A model generated the notes under the pieces. The model made no database searches, was not told the origin of the DNA, and saw only the letters and a program-made list of their open reading frames with translations. From Scatophagus argus (Eukaryota > Chordata > Actinopteri > Scatophagidae), in the NCBI RefSeq assembly GCF_020382885.2, contig NC_058501.1:18348001-18412000 (forward strand): a stretch of DNA of 64,000 bases, in the 5' to 3' direction. A program made the translations under genes and the position numbers. The stretch's first letter is position 1, and each line of letters opens with the position of its first letter. Below, one piece after another: positions 1 through 36,944 of the stretch.

Positions 1-21177
<21,177 letters not shown>

Positions 21178-22603
21178 GACAGAGAGAAAGACGGGGCGGA
21201 GGGCAGGACAGGGGGAGAGAACGGGGGGACAGCATGACAAAACAAAGGAGGAGTCAAAGTGGAAGGTATTACTGTGAAAGGACAAAAGGGAAAAAAGTTT
21301 GGATGGACAAGGAGGAGGAGGAATCTGTCAGAAATGTTAAATCTCTAAACGGTCCCTCTTCACCTGTGAATGGGGGTGGGGGGATGGGGGGGTTGATGGC
21401 CGTGAAAAAGAGTGCTGAGCTTGTTAAAGAATAAAGAAGCAATAAATATTTGATGCTGACCAGTAAAAGGCACAGAGGGAGAAAGATGACAAAGTGGATG
21501 TAGCCAGAGCAATAGAATGACAGCTGTGCACGATGCGGAAATGAACAAAATTCTTGAAATACTTTTATTCAAAAATTCATGAGGCATTGATGGCGTGCCC
21601 GGAAGAGATTGTAAATAGCTAAGACTGGAGGGAGCTACAACTCTTTACTCTATATAGTTTTATTTCTTAAAAAAGAAAAAGGGAAAAAAAAGAAATTTGT
21701 TTTCATTTTTTTTTTTCCCATATCATTTAATTCCAGTTGGTGCTGTGACCATCAAAACAATCTCATGCCATTAGATTAATCTTAAAAAAAAAGAGAGACT
21801 TTTTTTATGTTTGACATATTTTGATAAAGCATAGATATTTACTCTATATGGAGTTTGTTGGGTTAATTTATATTCTTATATGCCTTCATTGCAGCTGGTT
21901 ATTCTGGATTGATATGCTGATGTGTAAATGTAAAATGTCACGTTTACTGTGGGCACTTCTAGGTACTCGTAAAATACGCATGTTTGTATTGTATTTTCCT
22001 CCCAAAAAGCTGATTATATGTACTCCACGTGAACACACAATATGCGCTTATTGTGTGTACTGAAATCTTTTGTAAATACATACGACAGGCTTTAGTATAT
22101 TTTTGACTGGACAAATTCTGTTAATTGTTAATCCATTCAAAACAGACTCGCGCTGACTGAAACACAATGTAAAAACCAGTATTATACTTCATTGGTTTCA
22201 GCTGAATTTTCACTGGAGTGCAGAATATACAGTATATATATATAAAAAAAGTCATTTCTGTGTATGTAGACGTTGGTGAATGTACTGATGCAATACAGCA
22301 CAAAGACTGGGGTGAGTTAGTAAGTTAGTGGAATACTGCAGTACACCTTTGTCAAATTTTCTCCTCTTGCTCTCTCTTTTATGTCTTTAAACTAAAACAC
22401 ATTAATGATTTAAGATCAGGAGGATTGGTTTTTTTTTTTGTTTTGTTTAGCACAAGTAACTTCATCCTCACCCCTGTGCAGTACCTGAAACGTGGATATT
22501 TGTTGACTTTATCTCACTTACAGGCTCAAGCTGTGCGAAAAGCTGAACAAATATTACCAGTTTCGTATCACCTTACACTGAGCTATGACAAAAAATAAAT
22601 AAA

Positions 22604-22634
<31 letters not shown>

Positions 22635-25259
22635 GCCTTGTAGATGAAGTGTGAAAACGGCAACACAGCTGTACATTATGTCTGTCCTGCATGGAGCACT
22701 TTAATGTTCCTGGTCCTAGTCTGTTTATTCGTGATGATGCTGCTTCGAAACCCGCATTCACACCACATCGAGTAGTATTCCTGACACGTACACCTGTAAA
22801 TACAGCTCTGAGAAACGTCGCCTGACTGTCGGAACATTTTGGGGATGCTTAGTCAACGTGATTTAACACTGAATTACTGACGTTTTTAAGTCATGTTAGA
22901 GTGTGTCGTTGAAAGTCAAATTTACCACCAGCTTTCTGCAATTCAGACAGGTGATAAACAATCTGCGAAAGGACACCAACAGATTCACCAGTTTTGTCTT
23001 GGCCATTCGTTGATTTCTGAATCACAAAAATGGTGGTACTGAGCTAATAGTCCACTGATTTTTGATTTTTGATTTGTTTTTAATGGCAATCTTGCTGTAA
23101 TGGAGTACTTTAGGATGTTAAGACTGTGGTGTGTAACTTGTAAGAGGTGTAACTTAGTCTGTGAAACAGAATGATACTTGAATTAGAGTACTAGTCGTTA
23201 TTTCTGATTATGTGTCTGGTTTATATTAGGCATGTCTGCCATATTTGTCTGCTGTTGCCTATTGTTATGGTTGCCATGACTTGACTAAATAGACACTGGG
23301 TGACTCGACTGACATGCCCACTGATACTGTATCACTGCTTCAACCTTGTGTATACTGACCTACAGTTACAGAACTGACACACACACACACACTCACACAC
23401 CTGAGGAGGAGGACTTCGGATGAAAAGAGATTATGTATGCATGACAGAAAACAGCACAGCTTTTAGGCTACTCAAAGCGATCTGGTTAAGAGCACATCAC
23501 TGAAGCACTGTTCAAATGCATTTTAATGGTGTCAAATGACAATTCTAAATATGCTGTACATATACACTTTTTGCCAAAATAATAAATAATATGGTTTTAT
23601 TAGGGGCCTTGTCTGGGTGTCTTTGTTCCAGGTAGGACAAGGGCATGTGTCCAAAGGAGTCGATGTAATATCTGTAAATCATATTTAGAACCTGTTCTCA
23701 TTACAAGAGTCCATTAAAGTAAAACACCACAGGGACAGACTGCGGGGCTGGTCGCAGTCTGACGCAGGCTAGCCTAATTATTTCCCAGTCACTGCCAGGA
23801 TCCTGCTCTGCTGTGACTGCTGAAGTGCAGAGTCACAACAAACTGTGGCTGTCTGAACTTGTTCTCCAGTAACGCTCTAAATTTGTAAATGGCTTTCAGT
23901 CTGATCACTGCCACAGTTTTTAAAGGAATAATTCAACTTATTATTTGGAAACAATGTGTGACGTTCAGTCCAGGGCTTCTTTTGTCTTCTTTCCTCCATG
24001 CAGCACAATAGGGTTTATGAAGTGTTCATCACATTAAATTTAAGGCTGTAAGACCTTTTCATTATCACATAGAATACAATTAAATACTTTCTTCATCGTC
24101 ACACTAGTCAATGAATGATGGAAAACCAACAGAGGCCATGAGGCCTACAATTATGTATTAAGTGTGTTTGACATTTATGTCACATTTTTCATTGTCATTA
24201 TTTCCCAGCTGTAAAATGTAATAATTTCTGCTGATATAATTATTCACCTGGACTTGAGCAAGTGGCAGAAATGGATTGAAAAAGCAATTCAGTTCATAAA
24301 ACATCAGTTTATTTATATTTTTACTAAAACTGTCACTTGTGCATCAAGAGTTGATGAGTTTTTCCAGCTACTGTGGCAAACAGTAACAGTTTTGCTGCAG
24401 GTCTTATGTTAGACTAGACTGAATGGCCTCCTGAGAGAACAAGCTGCTGTCGCTGCAACCCTAAGTGTCATAGCAGCCTGGAAAACAAGTTAATGTTACT
24501 GTGTGCAGCAAGCAAGAAATATTCATGATCCTTGAGATTGGAATTCAGGGCTTTGACTTTAATGCCTTCTAATTCCTTTTTAGAATGAATTGTTCAATGC
24601 TTTTTAAGACCTTGAATTTGAAATGAAGGCGTAAATCGAATGAAAGCGTAATTTGAAACATTCGTGATTCCATTTAAGTCTTGAAGCAGAGGCATCAGTA
24701 ATGCATTGCCTGAAACTGCAAAGCCAAAATGTCTTGTGAAAAAGTTCTGTGCTGAAATGCTCGTGTACACACTGACTGGTCCAAACTGTGGCCTGACAAA
24801 AAAAACTGTAAATCCAGGGCTTTTGCTTTGGTTTTCAAGCAGAAGTTACTGGTACTCGCACTGTGTAAAGTTTCTTCCTGTGACTCTGCAGGAAGTTAGT
24901 TATTTCTGCTTCTGCTTGAGGACAGCAGATTCAGCCTGGATTACAAACTGGAGGGGTGGTGGAAACAAATGGGGCGACTAATGAAAAATGCCATCCATTA
25001 TGGGGAATGTAGGCTCCAGTAGGATCCTCTCGACTAAAAGTCAGGATGTCTCAGCCTCTGCTGCATTTGATTTTTGACTACTGTCCCACCAGCAACTCAC
25101 CTTAGGGAAGTGTAATACTACTTCACTGAAGTGCCTCTTAAATGTGTCCCATAAAAGCATTTTTTTCCCCCATCTGAGCTGTTGTTGCTGTGAGTTGTTG
25201 TCTTTGTCGAATCAAAACCAGAGAATGCAAAAATCAGTTACTTTTGTAATGAAATTATA
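21178..25259 (+). other. tmem145 3' UTR and downstream intergenic DNA
   Basis: The first part should be the tmem145 3' UTR. It starts purine-rich, has a run of G tracts at 21372-21392 and continues AT-rich. Candidate AATAAA poly(A) signals appear at about 21429-21446, 22594-22602 and 23579-23587; which is used cannot be decided. A 22-25 base poly(A) run lies near 22612-22634 and a (CA)n tract near 23378-23400. The rest, up to the mrpl17 poly(A) signal, shows no gene, RNA or recognisable repeat. Confidence 0.5.
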
Positions 25260-25265
25260 TTTATT
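25260..25265 (-). terminator. Poly(A) signal of mrpl17
   Basis: TTTATT on the plus strand is AATAAA on the mrpl17 strand, about 195 bases past the stop codon. Confidence 0.6.
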
Positions 25266-25457
25266 AATACATAATATCTCATAAATGTCCTTTCGCAGAA
25301 TCTTTCTTAGCGTCAGCTGACTTGGCAGCTGGAACTGTTGTTTCGGTGAAGATAAGCATTCAGTTCCTACAAGCCACAACCTGCAGATGCTGCAAGTGAC
25401 TCTTCAGAGGCATTTCAGCGGACAACCGTCACTGATCCAGCACCAGGTCGGTTTTAA

Positions 25458-26467
25458 TTAAGCTTTGCTAGATAACTGCTGTGTCATCTCCTCTCTGTAG
25501 CCTTTGAGTAGCTGGTTGACCAGACTGAGTTCGCTGTTTTTTCTCACAGGATAGAGAGCCGGGAAGGGATTGCCTTTGTACTCCAGGACGGCCATCTTTG
25601 CTCTGTCCAGGTTCGTTCTGTTGGGGATGCGTGCCATCCGTGTGTAGTTGCTTGACTGGGAATCAAACCGCGGGGCGAGGACCTTAAAGAGCTTGGGGAC
25701 CAGATCCTTTTCCTAAAGAGAGGAAGCTCACTCAAATTAAACAACTCCGCACCGACGGCTTAAAATGTCAGAGTGAAACTTTAAACAACTGAGAAAAGCC
25801 GAAGGCACCTACCGTCAGCCAAAAACTGGCCATTTTCATTGCCTTCTCGTCAGTGTCTCCCTTTTTGGCGTAGTCAATCAGCTGAATGAGACAAGAAAAC
25901 AGGCGCTGTCAGAGTTATTGTGAGGGAGAACGATAAATGCTTCATATCTTTGTGTGCATATAAAACCAATCTTGGTGAGTGCAGATAAATTATGTATTAT
26001 AGGAGGACCATTTTTGGGGGGCAAAGCGAAATCAGTTCTGCTCATTATATTCACTCACAGTTTGCACAGTTCAAACTCTTGTGAAAATGACTGAAATGAT
26101 CGCAACCCCGACTGGGTTTTACACAAAACACATTTCAAAGAGCACAACACATCTACAAACAAATGCAGCATCACATTTTGGATAACCATTAATGTTTTTG
26201 TTTGGATGGTTAAATGTTTCAATTTTAAGTGGTCAAATACCGTGACATTAGCTTGACTTTAGCTAGCTAGCAGCATCGCCAGGTCGTCGTTACCTTTTCG
26301 GCGTAAAAGCGAACCTCATCTGCTCGTGCCAGCGTAGTTTCTATTCTCTCGTGTCGGACCAGACCTGTCAAAATGTTCCGCAGCATGTTGATTCGGGACT
26401 GAGGACCCAGGCCCATCTTCCGGGCCACCCGGCCATGGGAGATCAACATTTGCAACGTGAGCCGCAT
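25458..26467 (-). CDS. mrpl17: Mitochondrial large-subunit ribosomal protein bL17m (MRPL17)
   Basis: Three exons on the minus strand (26294-26467, 25813-25881, 25458-25712) join in frame, 498 nt in total, for a 165-residue protein; human MRPL17 has 175. Exon 1 encodes the L17 signature: [20 protein letters not shown], then [18 protein letters not shown]. Exon 2 gives [20 protein letters not shown]. Exon 3 gives [38 protein letters not shown] and a C-terminal extension typical of the mitochondrial form. The product is a component of the mitoribosome large subunit, made in the cytosol and imported. The start is the ATG at 26465-26467, matching the family's N terminus (MRL...ISHGR). The upstream region is TATA-less with CCAAT motifs, suiting a housekeeping promoter. 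Nothing is broken. Confidence 0.96.
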
Positions 26468-26660
26468 CGTGTTCTGTTAGATTCCGTGAGATATCAGACC
26501 AAACTACACAAACGAAAAAATGTTCCCGAGCGAAATGTAGGAAATTATCAAGTCGTCTTCTGTCTGATAACGGACCAGTTACATCAACATGAGGACCAAT
26601 GCTGAGGTCAGTTAATTCAGTGCGGTGTTTCCATTTGACATTGGCGGTGCGTCGTCAAAT
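26468..26660. promoter_or_regulatory. Putative bidirectional mrpl17 promoter interval
   Basis: This 193-bp interval lies between the mrpl17 start codon and a divergent ATG at 26661. It has no TATA box but contains CCAAT at 26596-26600 and ATTGG (CCAAT on the other strand) at 26640-26644. Such an arrangement is common in bidirectional housekeeping promoters. Activity toward the plus strand is inferred. Confidence 0.45.
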
Positions 26661-27074
26661 ATGTCCGACTTGGTCATGAAACTGTGGAGCGACAGTTCCG
26701 CCTATCCCACTGCATCCAGAGACGATGAAAACCGAGCTAACAGAGCAAAGGTATTACTGTTATGGTGACAAGTTAATGTCTGTTTATTTTTTTGACATTG
26801 TTTGTTTGGATTATTAATATATATAATTTTTATGTAATAGTTAATGGGGAAATCATGCTGAATGTCTTATTCCATTACTTTATAATTGTGTTTTATCTAT
26901 TACTTATCTATTATAACTGCGTGTTTTCAACGACATGATAATTAGATGGTTTAAAAATAAAACAAAACACGCGTGTTAAATTAAGTACATTTTTAATTCA
27001 CTTTCTCATTTTGCCATGCATTTGCCTAACAGATCAGAATGCCAGAGAAAGAGAGAGAAACAGAGTGGTACTAA
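26661..27074 (+). CDS. Candidate two-exon microprotein divergent from mrpl17 (unrecognised)
   Basis: An ATG at 26661 opens 30 codons (MSDLVMKLWSDSSAYP...) to a GT donor (AAG/gtatta) at 26750. An acceptor at 27031-27032 (tttgcctaacag) would add 13 in-frame codons (IRMPEKERETEWY) to a TAA at 27072-27074, giving 43 residues with a charged C-terminal half. An AATAAA follows at 27304-27309. I do not recognise the protein. Alternatives are that 26661-26750 is the 5' exon of a non-coding divergent transcript, or chance. Confidence is low. Confidence 0.2.
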
Positions 27075-27309
27075 AAATGTAGGTGTAATTTTTTTAAATC
27101 TCTAATACAACAGGCACAGTTTCAGTGACACAAGATTTTGCACTAATCAACCAGCTGTAGTCAAGGTAGGATTGGAACGGATTCAGTAAGCAGCCAAAGT
27201 GTCCTGCAGCCAGTCTGTGAAAATGTAGGATTGATGCAAGAACGAAGGACACATAAATTGAAAGGTTCATGTCATAACAGGAATGTTATTGCCCCAAAAG
27301 TGCAATAAA

Positions 27310-28854
27310 TTATTTTTGCAAGAAACTTTATTTATCTTTGCATAGACACACCTTGTTGCTGCTGACCAATCAAAATCCTTGAAGGGTGCTTATCGGAACA
27401 CTTTCATAGTTACTAAAAATTCTGCCAAAATGGGGCATCATAGTTTTACTAAGATAGCCATGTCAGTTTAAGGATGTTGCTGAGTTCTAACACAAAAATT
27501 CACCAAGACGCCATGTGTATAATGTTTGTTTGATCCTTTTCAGTTGTGGCCCGGTTTGAGTACAGTACAGTATGTTTTGCACAGGTTGTAATCAGCATCC
27601 TGACCTTGACTCAGCCCCAGATGCGTTGCCAGGTGGAGCTTCTCTCACAGACTGACCCTGGTCTTCGCAGATGAAAACAACAGGGAAAACTCAAAGCGAC
27701 TGCTACAAATGCATGCATATGGAGGCAGTATTATTTGTCACATTCAGAGAGATGGTCTTACTTACTGACTCAAATTAAGACATACTATCACATGCTGTGC
27801 TGCCAGAATATACTGCCAAATTCAAATTTTAAAGTTTTCTACGATAATATAAATCTGTTTGTCATTTTAGATAATTTGTTGCATTTTAAAAGAGTATCTC
27901 AGTTTCAGTCTATTCTGCTGTGATTCTTTTTGTTTTTAGTTTTGCAGGTCTGCTTGTCCAGACCGTGTTTATTCTGTATTTTTTATCAGCTCTGTCTCTG
28001 CTTTGTGTCAATCAGTGAAAAGATTTTCTGCGACTTCAATTACAAACGTAACTGCAGTGCTTTTATTTTATCTATTGCACTTTTTTTTGTCTATTTCATA
28101 ACTTCGCAGAGGTGTTTTTTTGCCCCATGAATAAATTAGCTCGATGTGACTCTCTCAATGTAATGGATTGCTTATCGACAAAGGTTTAGGTAATCCTAAA
28201 AAGAATCAAAGGTGAGACAAAAGGTAATGCAGTTATAAAATGGAAATGCATCATAAAACAAACAAAAGAACAAAATAAAAAAAACAAACAAACAAAAAAT
28301 GAATGCAGTGGTGCGAACATTTATCATTTAGTTCCAATTGCCTGTGAGCGTGTCATTACAATATCATGAAGTAACATCATAAAGGACAATTAAGTCCAGG
28401 AACTTCCTGACATTCTGCTTTCAAAGTTCTGTTCACACCAATTTCAAACCAATTTTAACCTGAGCCATAGCATGTCAAGCTTTAACTTACCCACTGTATC
28501 TCTAAGAGATACTTTTGTGCCATTTATGTAGAAGATGATGAGTTTTTGTTTCTCACAATGCTTTTTTGTTTGTGCCGCATTTAATTGAGCTGCGCAGCAA
28601 ATTCTTCCTGGTTTGAATGGACATCAGCTAAGCAGCGGAAGTTTTTACATATTCTTGTAAATACAAAGTTGTCATTTCACCAGTTTGGATGTCAAAAGGA
28701 CGTACAGTAGATACAGGATAATCAGTACTTTCCCTTGTTTCTATTGTAGCTTTACGAGTTTGCATGTTTTGAAGCATTGCTATGACAATACCATCACATA
28801 TGAAGACAGACAAAAAAAATCTAGAAAGAACAATCATGTTGAAGTCAGTAAGAC
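27310..28854. other. Intergenic DNA between mrpl17 and the trypsin cluster
   Basis: AT-rich with no supported gene. The segment GACCAATCAAAATCCTTGAA (27364-27383) resembles the CCAAT-containing element upstream of the minus-strand trypsin (GACCAATCAGAATCCTGGAA, 30309-30328). It might be a promoter relic of a lost trypsin copy, but no coding remnant is visible beside it. Confidence 0.35.
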
Positions 28855-28860
28855 TTTATT
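28855..28860 (-). terminator. Poly(A) signal of minus-strand group-I trypsin
   Basis: TTTATT (AATAAA on the gene strand) lies about 113 bases past the stop codon at 28973-28975. Confidence 0.5.
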
Positions 28861-28896
28861 GACTCAGATGGGTTTTTTTGTGTGTGTGTGTATCTA

Positions 28897-30203
<1,307 letters not shown>

Positions 30204-30250
30204 GTTTGCTGTGTGATCCTGTTGATGATGGGCTTCCCTTGGGGTTCTGG

Positions 30251-30256
30251 TTTATA
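30251..30256 (-). promoter_or_regulatory. TATA box of trypsin gene 1
   Basis: TTTATA on the plus strand reads TATAAA toward the gene, about 48 bases upstream of the start codon. An inverted CCAAT (ccaat at 30311-30315) lies about 55 bases farther out. Confidence 0.75.
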
Positions 30257-30336
30257 TGGAACTGTCCCCGTCCTTGTTTCCCCTGAACACACCCCCAAGA
30301 TTATTTTTGACCAATCAGAATCCTGGAAAAATGTTT

Positions 30337-30354
30337 TCTGGGTATTGGAAAAGC
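30337..30354 (-). promoter_or_regulatory. Conserved 18-bp upstream motif, copy A
   Basis: On the gene strand it reads GCTTTTCCAATACCCAGA, about 134-151 bases before the start codon of trypsin gene 1. Copy B before gene 2 differs at one base. Its role is unknown; a pancreas enhancer element or shared ancestry are both possible. Confidence 0.4.
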
Positions 30355-31235
30355 AAACATTTTGTTAGCTGTGGGGTGGTCTGTACTGACAAATGGATGG
30401 CATATGACACATCGATGAAAATGTTTTGTTTTTTTAAATAAATCTTATAAATTGCATGTTAATTGCAATTGTAAAGGAGGACACTGAACAAGTAAACATT
30501 CACAAGTTAAAATTCACTGTGGGAAAATTTGTATATTTATATGAAAATGCATTATTCATAATTGACAATAATTGATTAATTATTCCAGGAGCAAGAACTC
30601 ATGTAGTGTTGCTGTGGCTATTTCTAAACTAAACTGTGACATTTTTGCAGCTGCTTTGTGTGTGGGATTAAATCTGTATGTGAATTTTGGATATCTTAAC
30701 CTTGTCATTGGATTTGTGCTGCGAAGACATGGTTGAGACTCTGCAGATGGCGTGGTTCACAACCACAGTTGTTGAAAGTTGCTTTCAAAGCAAAATCAAC
30801 CCACGTGTCCTCATAGATCACCTCAAAACATGTTGAGCTAATGAAGTGACAAGAGAAGAAACAAAATCACACAAGTAACGATACTTCTCAGTGAGTAAAA
30901 CCTGAAATGAAGTAATCTGATGATGATTTAGGTATTACACTGGAGCGTCTGCACTTTCATGTGGAAGGTTAATAAGAACATGTGCACAATTCCTTACTAA
31001 TCAAAGTCTGAAGACACTGTTTCAGTTTCAGTATTTTTTTCTGACACTTTTTTGTAATTAGCAACTAAACAGATTCTCAAACACCGATTAGAAAAATGCA
31101 GTGGACTCCAGAATTATTTGCTAGTACAGCAGTGAGTTGAAATTAAAGTCTAACACCATTGTGTGCCAGTCATTATTTTTAAGCTTGCTGAAAATAAATG
31201 TCATGTACCCTTAGATTATCTATCTGTCTTGGTTG

Positions 31236-31253
31236 GCTTTTCCAATACTCAGA
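31236..31253 (+). promoter_or_regulatory. Conserved 18-bp upstream motif, copy B
   Basis: GCTTTTCCAATACTCAGA, about 243-260 bases before the start codon of trypsin gene 2, 17/18 identical to copy A when both are read toward their genes. Confidence 0.4.
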
Positions 31254-31448
31254 CATGAGTCATTATGTGAGAAATCCAGCTGTTTCAATCATGTTGTCTT
31301 GGATTTTATTGGATCATTGCCTTGAGACTCCTTGACTTTTCGGTCAGTCAGTGGAAATAAACCGCCTACATGTGGTGGTCTGGATATCATTATCAAGTTT
31401 TGTGTTTTTGTCTGCGTTTATTGAACCACTCGGGCAGCTTGGAGCAGG

Positions 31449-31457
31449 TATTTAAAA
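31449..31457 (+). promoter_or_regulatory. TATA-like box of trypsin gene 2
   Basis: TATTTAAAA lies about 40-47 bases upstream of the start codon, weaker than the TATAAA of the other cluster members. Confidence 0.6.
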
Positions 31458-31495
31458 GAGATTCAGAAGAGCTGACAGGATCACATGCTGGAACC

Positions 31496-32784
<1,289 letters not shown>

Positions 32785-32865
32785 CTCCATCATTTGACCT
32801 CCACATCAGAAAGACAACCCGGCATTACCAACTGCCCTAATGACATGTTTCATTTGCTGAAGCTG

Positions 32866-32871
32866 AATAAA
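32866..32871 (+). terminator. Poly(A) signal of trypsin gene 2
   Basis: AATAAA about 82 bases after the stop codon. Confidence 0.7.
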
Positions 32872-34685
32872 AGAAATTGTTTGAAATGCATTATTGGGGC
32901 TTTTTGAACAATTATTTCATGTCTGTTTTAAAAAATGTCTAATTAATGTCTAGTTTTAGTGTTTCTAAAATGTAACTTTTATCATTTTCTTTCACACGCT
33001 GGTTCAATGAGCTGTCCATAAGGAAGAAGAACAGTCTTAACAGCATTGTTAAAGTCTGCTCTAAGGTTACTGGAGTTCAGTTAAGAGATGTGAAATCACC
33101 ATAGAAGAAACATGTGGCCCAGGAAGCAAAAAGTATTATTAGTTGCCCTGACCGTATTCCTGCCAAGGAATTTACTTTAACTCCCTCAGAGGGGCGCTAA
33201 TATGCATCCGTGAGGAAGACAAACCGTAACTCAAATTCTTTTATTCCTTCTTCTATTAGACCGCAAAATGCAGAAAATAAATAGGAATAGGTGCTTTTAT
33301 TAGGTGCTTTAAGCCTATACAACGTGAGCTATGCATGTGCATATGTGTGTGGGTACACATGTGTGTGTGTGTGTGTGTGTGTGCAAACAGTATACGTTCA
33401 TGCTGATACAGATATGTGCATGTCTGCTGTTTGAGGACCACACATTGAGCTGCTCTCACTGACAGGTTAGAATGTGACATGTATGTTAAATGGTTACGTA
33501 TGAGTTATTTATTATACTTGGTTTTAATGTCTTAAGAGTGGGAACTGTCAAACTGAATTGCCCATTATGGGATAAATAAAGTTTTCTGAATCTGAATCTA
33601 AATGTTACGGGCCATTAATAAATGGGAAAACAAGTAGAATAAATAAATAAATAAATAAATTAAACATTTATTTTCTGTCTTATTTATTGTACATGGGAGG
33701 CGCCTAGAAAATGGTTCTCCACAATAACTACTTTCAATTTTAATTCTTTAAGTACTTTTTTCTTTTTAACTAAGTAGAATTTGAAATGCGGCACTTGTGA
33801 CAAAGTATTTTTAAATTCCAGTATCGTTATTACAAAGATGATCATTTATGTATCGAGGCCGTCTCACTCCTCATATCTGACTTTGGCAACAGGTGCTGAG
33901 AAACACACAGGTGAGAGATACCATGTTCGCACATGTCTAAAAACTGCAGTTACTTGTGTACTCGTGCAAACTGACCAAAGCCACATGAGCTAACTTTCAA
34001 CAAATAAGTTGTGGACTCAAACCTTCTCTAATAAAAGGTAAGAATACTGAAGGATCCACTGAAAAGGCAATCAAGTCTTTAGGTCAAATAAAAGAAGCAG
34101 TAAAAGTACTCACTGTGAAAAATGGTCCCTTGTAGATTGTTTAATTATTGATATTTTATATGAGTTGGACAAAGTGCTGCTGAGTCAACATGCTGAACAA
34201 ATTTAAGTAATTTGTCATTTGTGTTATTTATTTCCCATTTAAACCACTAAATCCTGCTGAGCGACTGCAACTGACAGAGAATAAATGAAGTTGATTAAAA
34301 GATAAAATTTCTTTCTGAAACTTAAAGTATAAAGACTGTATAATTATCCAAAATTCAGAAAAAAGCAAATTGGCACCGTAGGAAAAAACACAATCAAACT
34401 AACACACAGTCCATATATTATGGATCAAAGAAGAATTTTTTCCACTTGTAGAATAATGAATCAATAAATACACAATCGAGTCAGTATGATCAATATTCAT
34501 TCTTTCCCTTCTGGTTTTCCAAACTCTCTGACAAGACATCCAGCCTCACTTCTACAGTTAAAAGCCTTTTTTTTTCATGTAATTCTGGAAATTGATAACC
34601 TGAGCCCTACATTCCACCTCAGAGATTGGTTCCTCACTGACCAATGAGGAGGTCAGGACAGCAGGGCAGCTCTTCTGACTGTGGA
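32872..34685. other. Intergenic DNA between trypsin genes 2 and 3
   Basis: AT-rich spacer without an open frame worth calling. It holds a (TG)n tract at about 33357-33383, a retroelement-like tail at 33540-33600, and an (AAAT)n run near 33640-33662. Confidence 0.5.
33540..33600 (+). repeat. 3' tail of a fish interspersed retroelement
   Basis: The motif GCCCATTATGGGATAAATAA continues into AAGTTTTCTGAATCTGAATC, ending in short TGAATC repeats. It looks like the same class of tail as 8700-8845 and 59261-59460, read in the opposite orientation. Confidence 0.45.
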
Positions 34686-34691
34686 TATAAA
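34686..34691 (+). promoter_or_regulatory. TATA box of trypsin gene 3
   Basis: TATAAA 48 bases upstream of the start codon, the same spacing as gene 1. A CCAAT (ACCAATGAGG) lies about 50 bases farther upstream. The 5' UTR (TCATCAACAGGATCAC) is shared with gene 1. Confidence 0.8.
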
Positions 34692-34738
34692 CCAGGTCTT
34701 CAGGTGAAGCCTCTCATCAACAGGATCACTCAGCAACC

Positions 34739-36152
<1,414 letters not shown>

Positions 36153-36233
36153 TGATCCAAACAACAAGTCCAGTCAAGCAACTCAACACCATTTGCTGTT
36201 TATGTTCCACCTTCTCTACTGGACACTGTTACA

Positions 36234-36239
36234 AATAAA
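36234..36239 (+). terminator. Poly(A) signal of trypsin gene 3
   Basis: AATAAA about 83 bases after the stop codon. Confidence 0.7.
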
Positions 36240-36885
36240 CAATTTGTAAACACATGGTTTGGGTGTACTTTATGTGAAATCTTTCAGATCGTAGCGTGGT
36301 TCAAAGCTCCTTTCATTTTTATCATGACTGACTTCCCAGGTCCAGCACAATTCTACACTGGTATGTGGTCTGAAATAACTAACAGTTAATCAGGCTTGCC
36401 ATTACTGACAGCTAAAGTTATAAGTGTACATAGAATTCACATTCACAACGCACCTTCCTTTGACATTTATTAATAACCAAGAATAAGGACATAAAGCAAA
36501 CCAACAACAACAACAAGTATTTTTCTATTGATTATAAGACTTTGATATTAAAGTACATTTGAAATATCAAAATAGCAAAAATGTGATTGATGTTACCTCA
36601 GTCTATTCCCATGCCCCAAGGCTGATGCTCTAAAATGTTGCACTGAATTAGATGAATTTTAGGCCACTGATGTGAAGGATGGAATAGCTTGCATTTATAA
36701 TGCAGGTAAGATTCAATATGAACCAGACTATATTTCAGTAGTTCTGTTAAGCCATATCTCACGTTTTTTATGTTAACATCAGTTACATTATATTGAAGCA
36801 CAGCATTCTTATGTTTTTTTATTTCTTTGGTCAAGGCAATTCCCATATAAGCGGTGATAAGAGCAGACGTAGTAGCCAGGGGTCT

Positions 36886-36899
36886 CCAGCAGGGGGAGT
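36886..36899 (+). promoter_or_regulatory. CTCF-like motif
   Basis: CCAGCAGGGGGAGT matches the vertebrate CTCF core (CCASYAGRKGGCRS) at 12 of 14 positions. It lies between the group-I trypsins and the tail-to-tail gene 4, so an insulator role is conceivable. Sequence match only. Confidence 0.35.
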
Positions 36900-36944
36900 G
36901 TAGAGCCGTAGAGCTTTGTGAGCAGGTGCATCGTTACCTCGCTT

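Larger units (their letters stand above)
30257..31448. other. Shared upstream region of divergent trypsin genes 1 and 2
   Basis: About 1.2 kb separates the two TATA boxes. The only notable structure is an 18-bp motif present once before each gene in the matching orientation (30337-30354 and 31236-31253). The centre is AT-rich with no open frame of interest. Confidence 0.5.

Noticed and set aside
27364-27383. Relic trypsin promoter at 27.4 kb
   Set aside because: Only a 20-bp CCAAT-containing similarity to the gene 1 promoter is visible, with no TATA box at the right spacing and no coding remnant.
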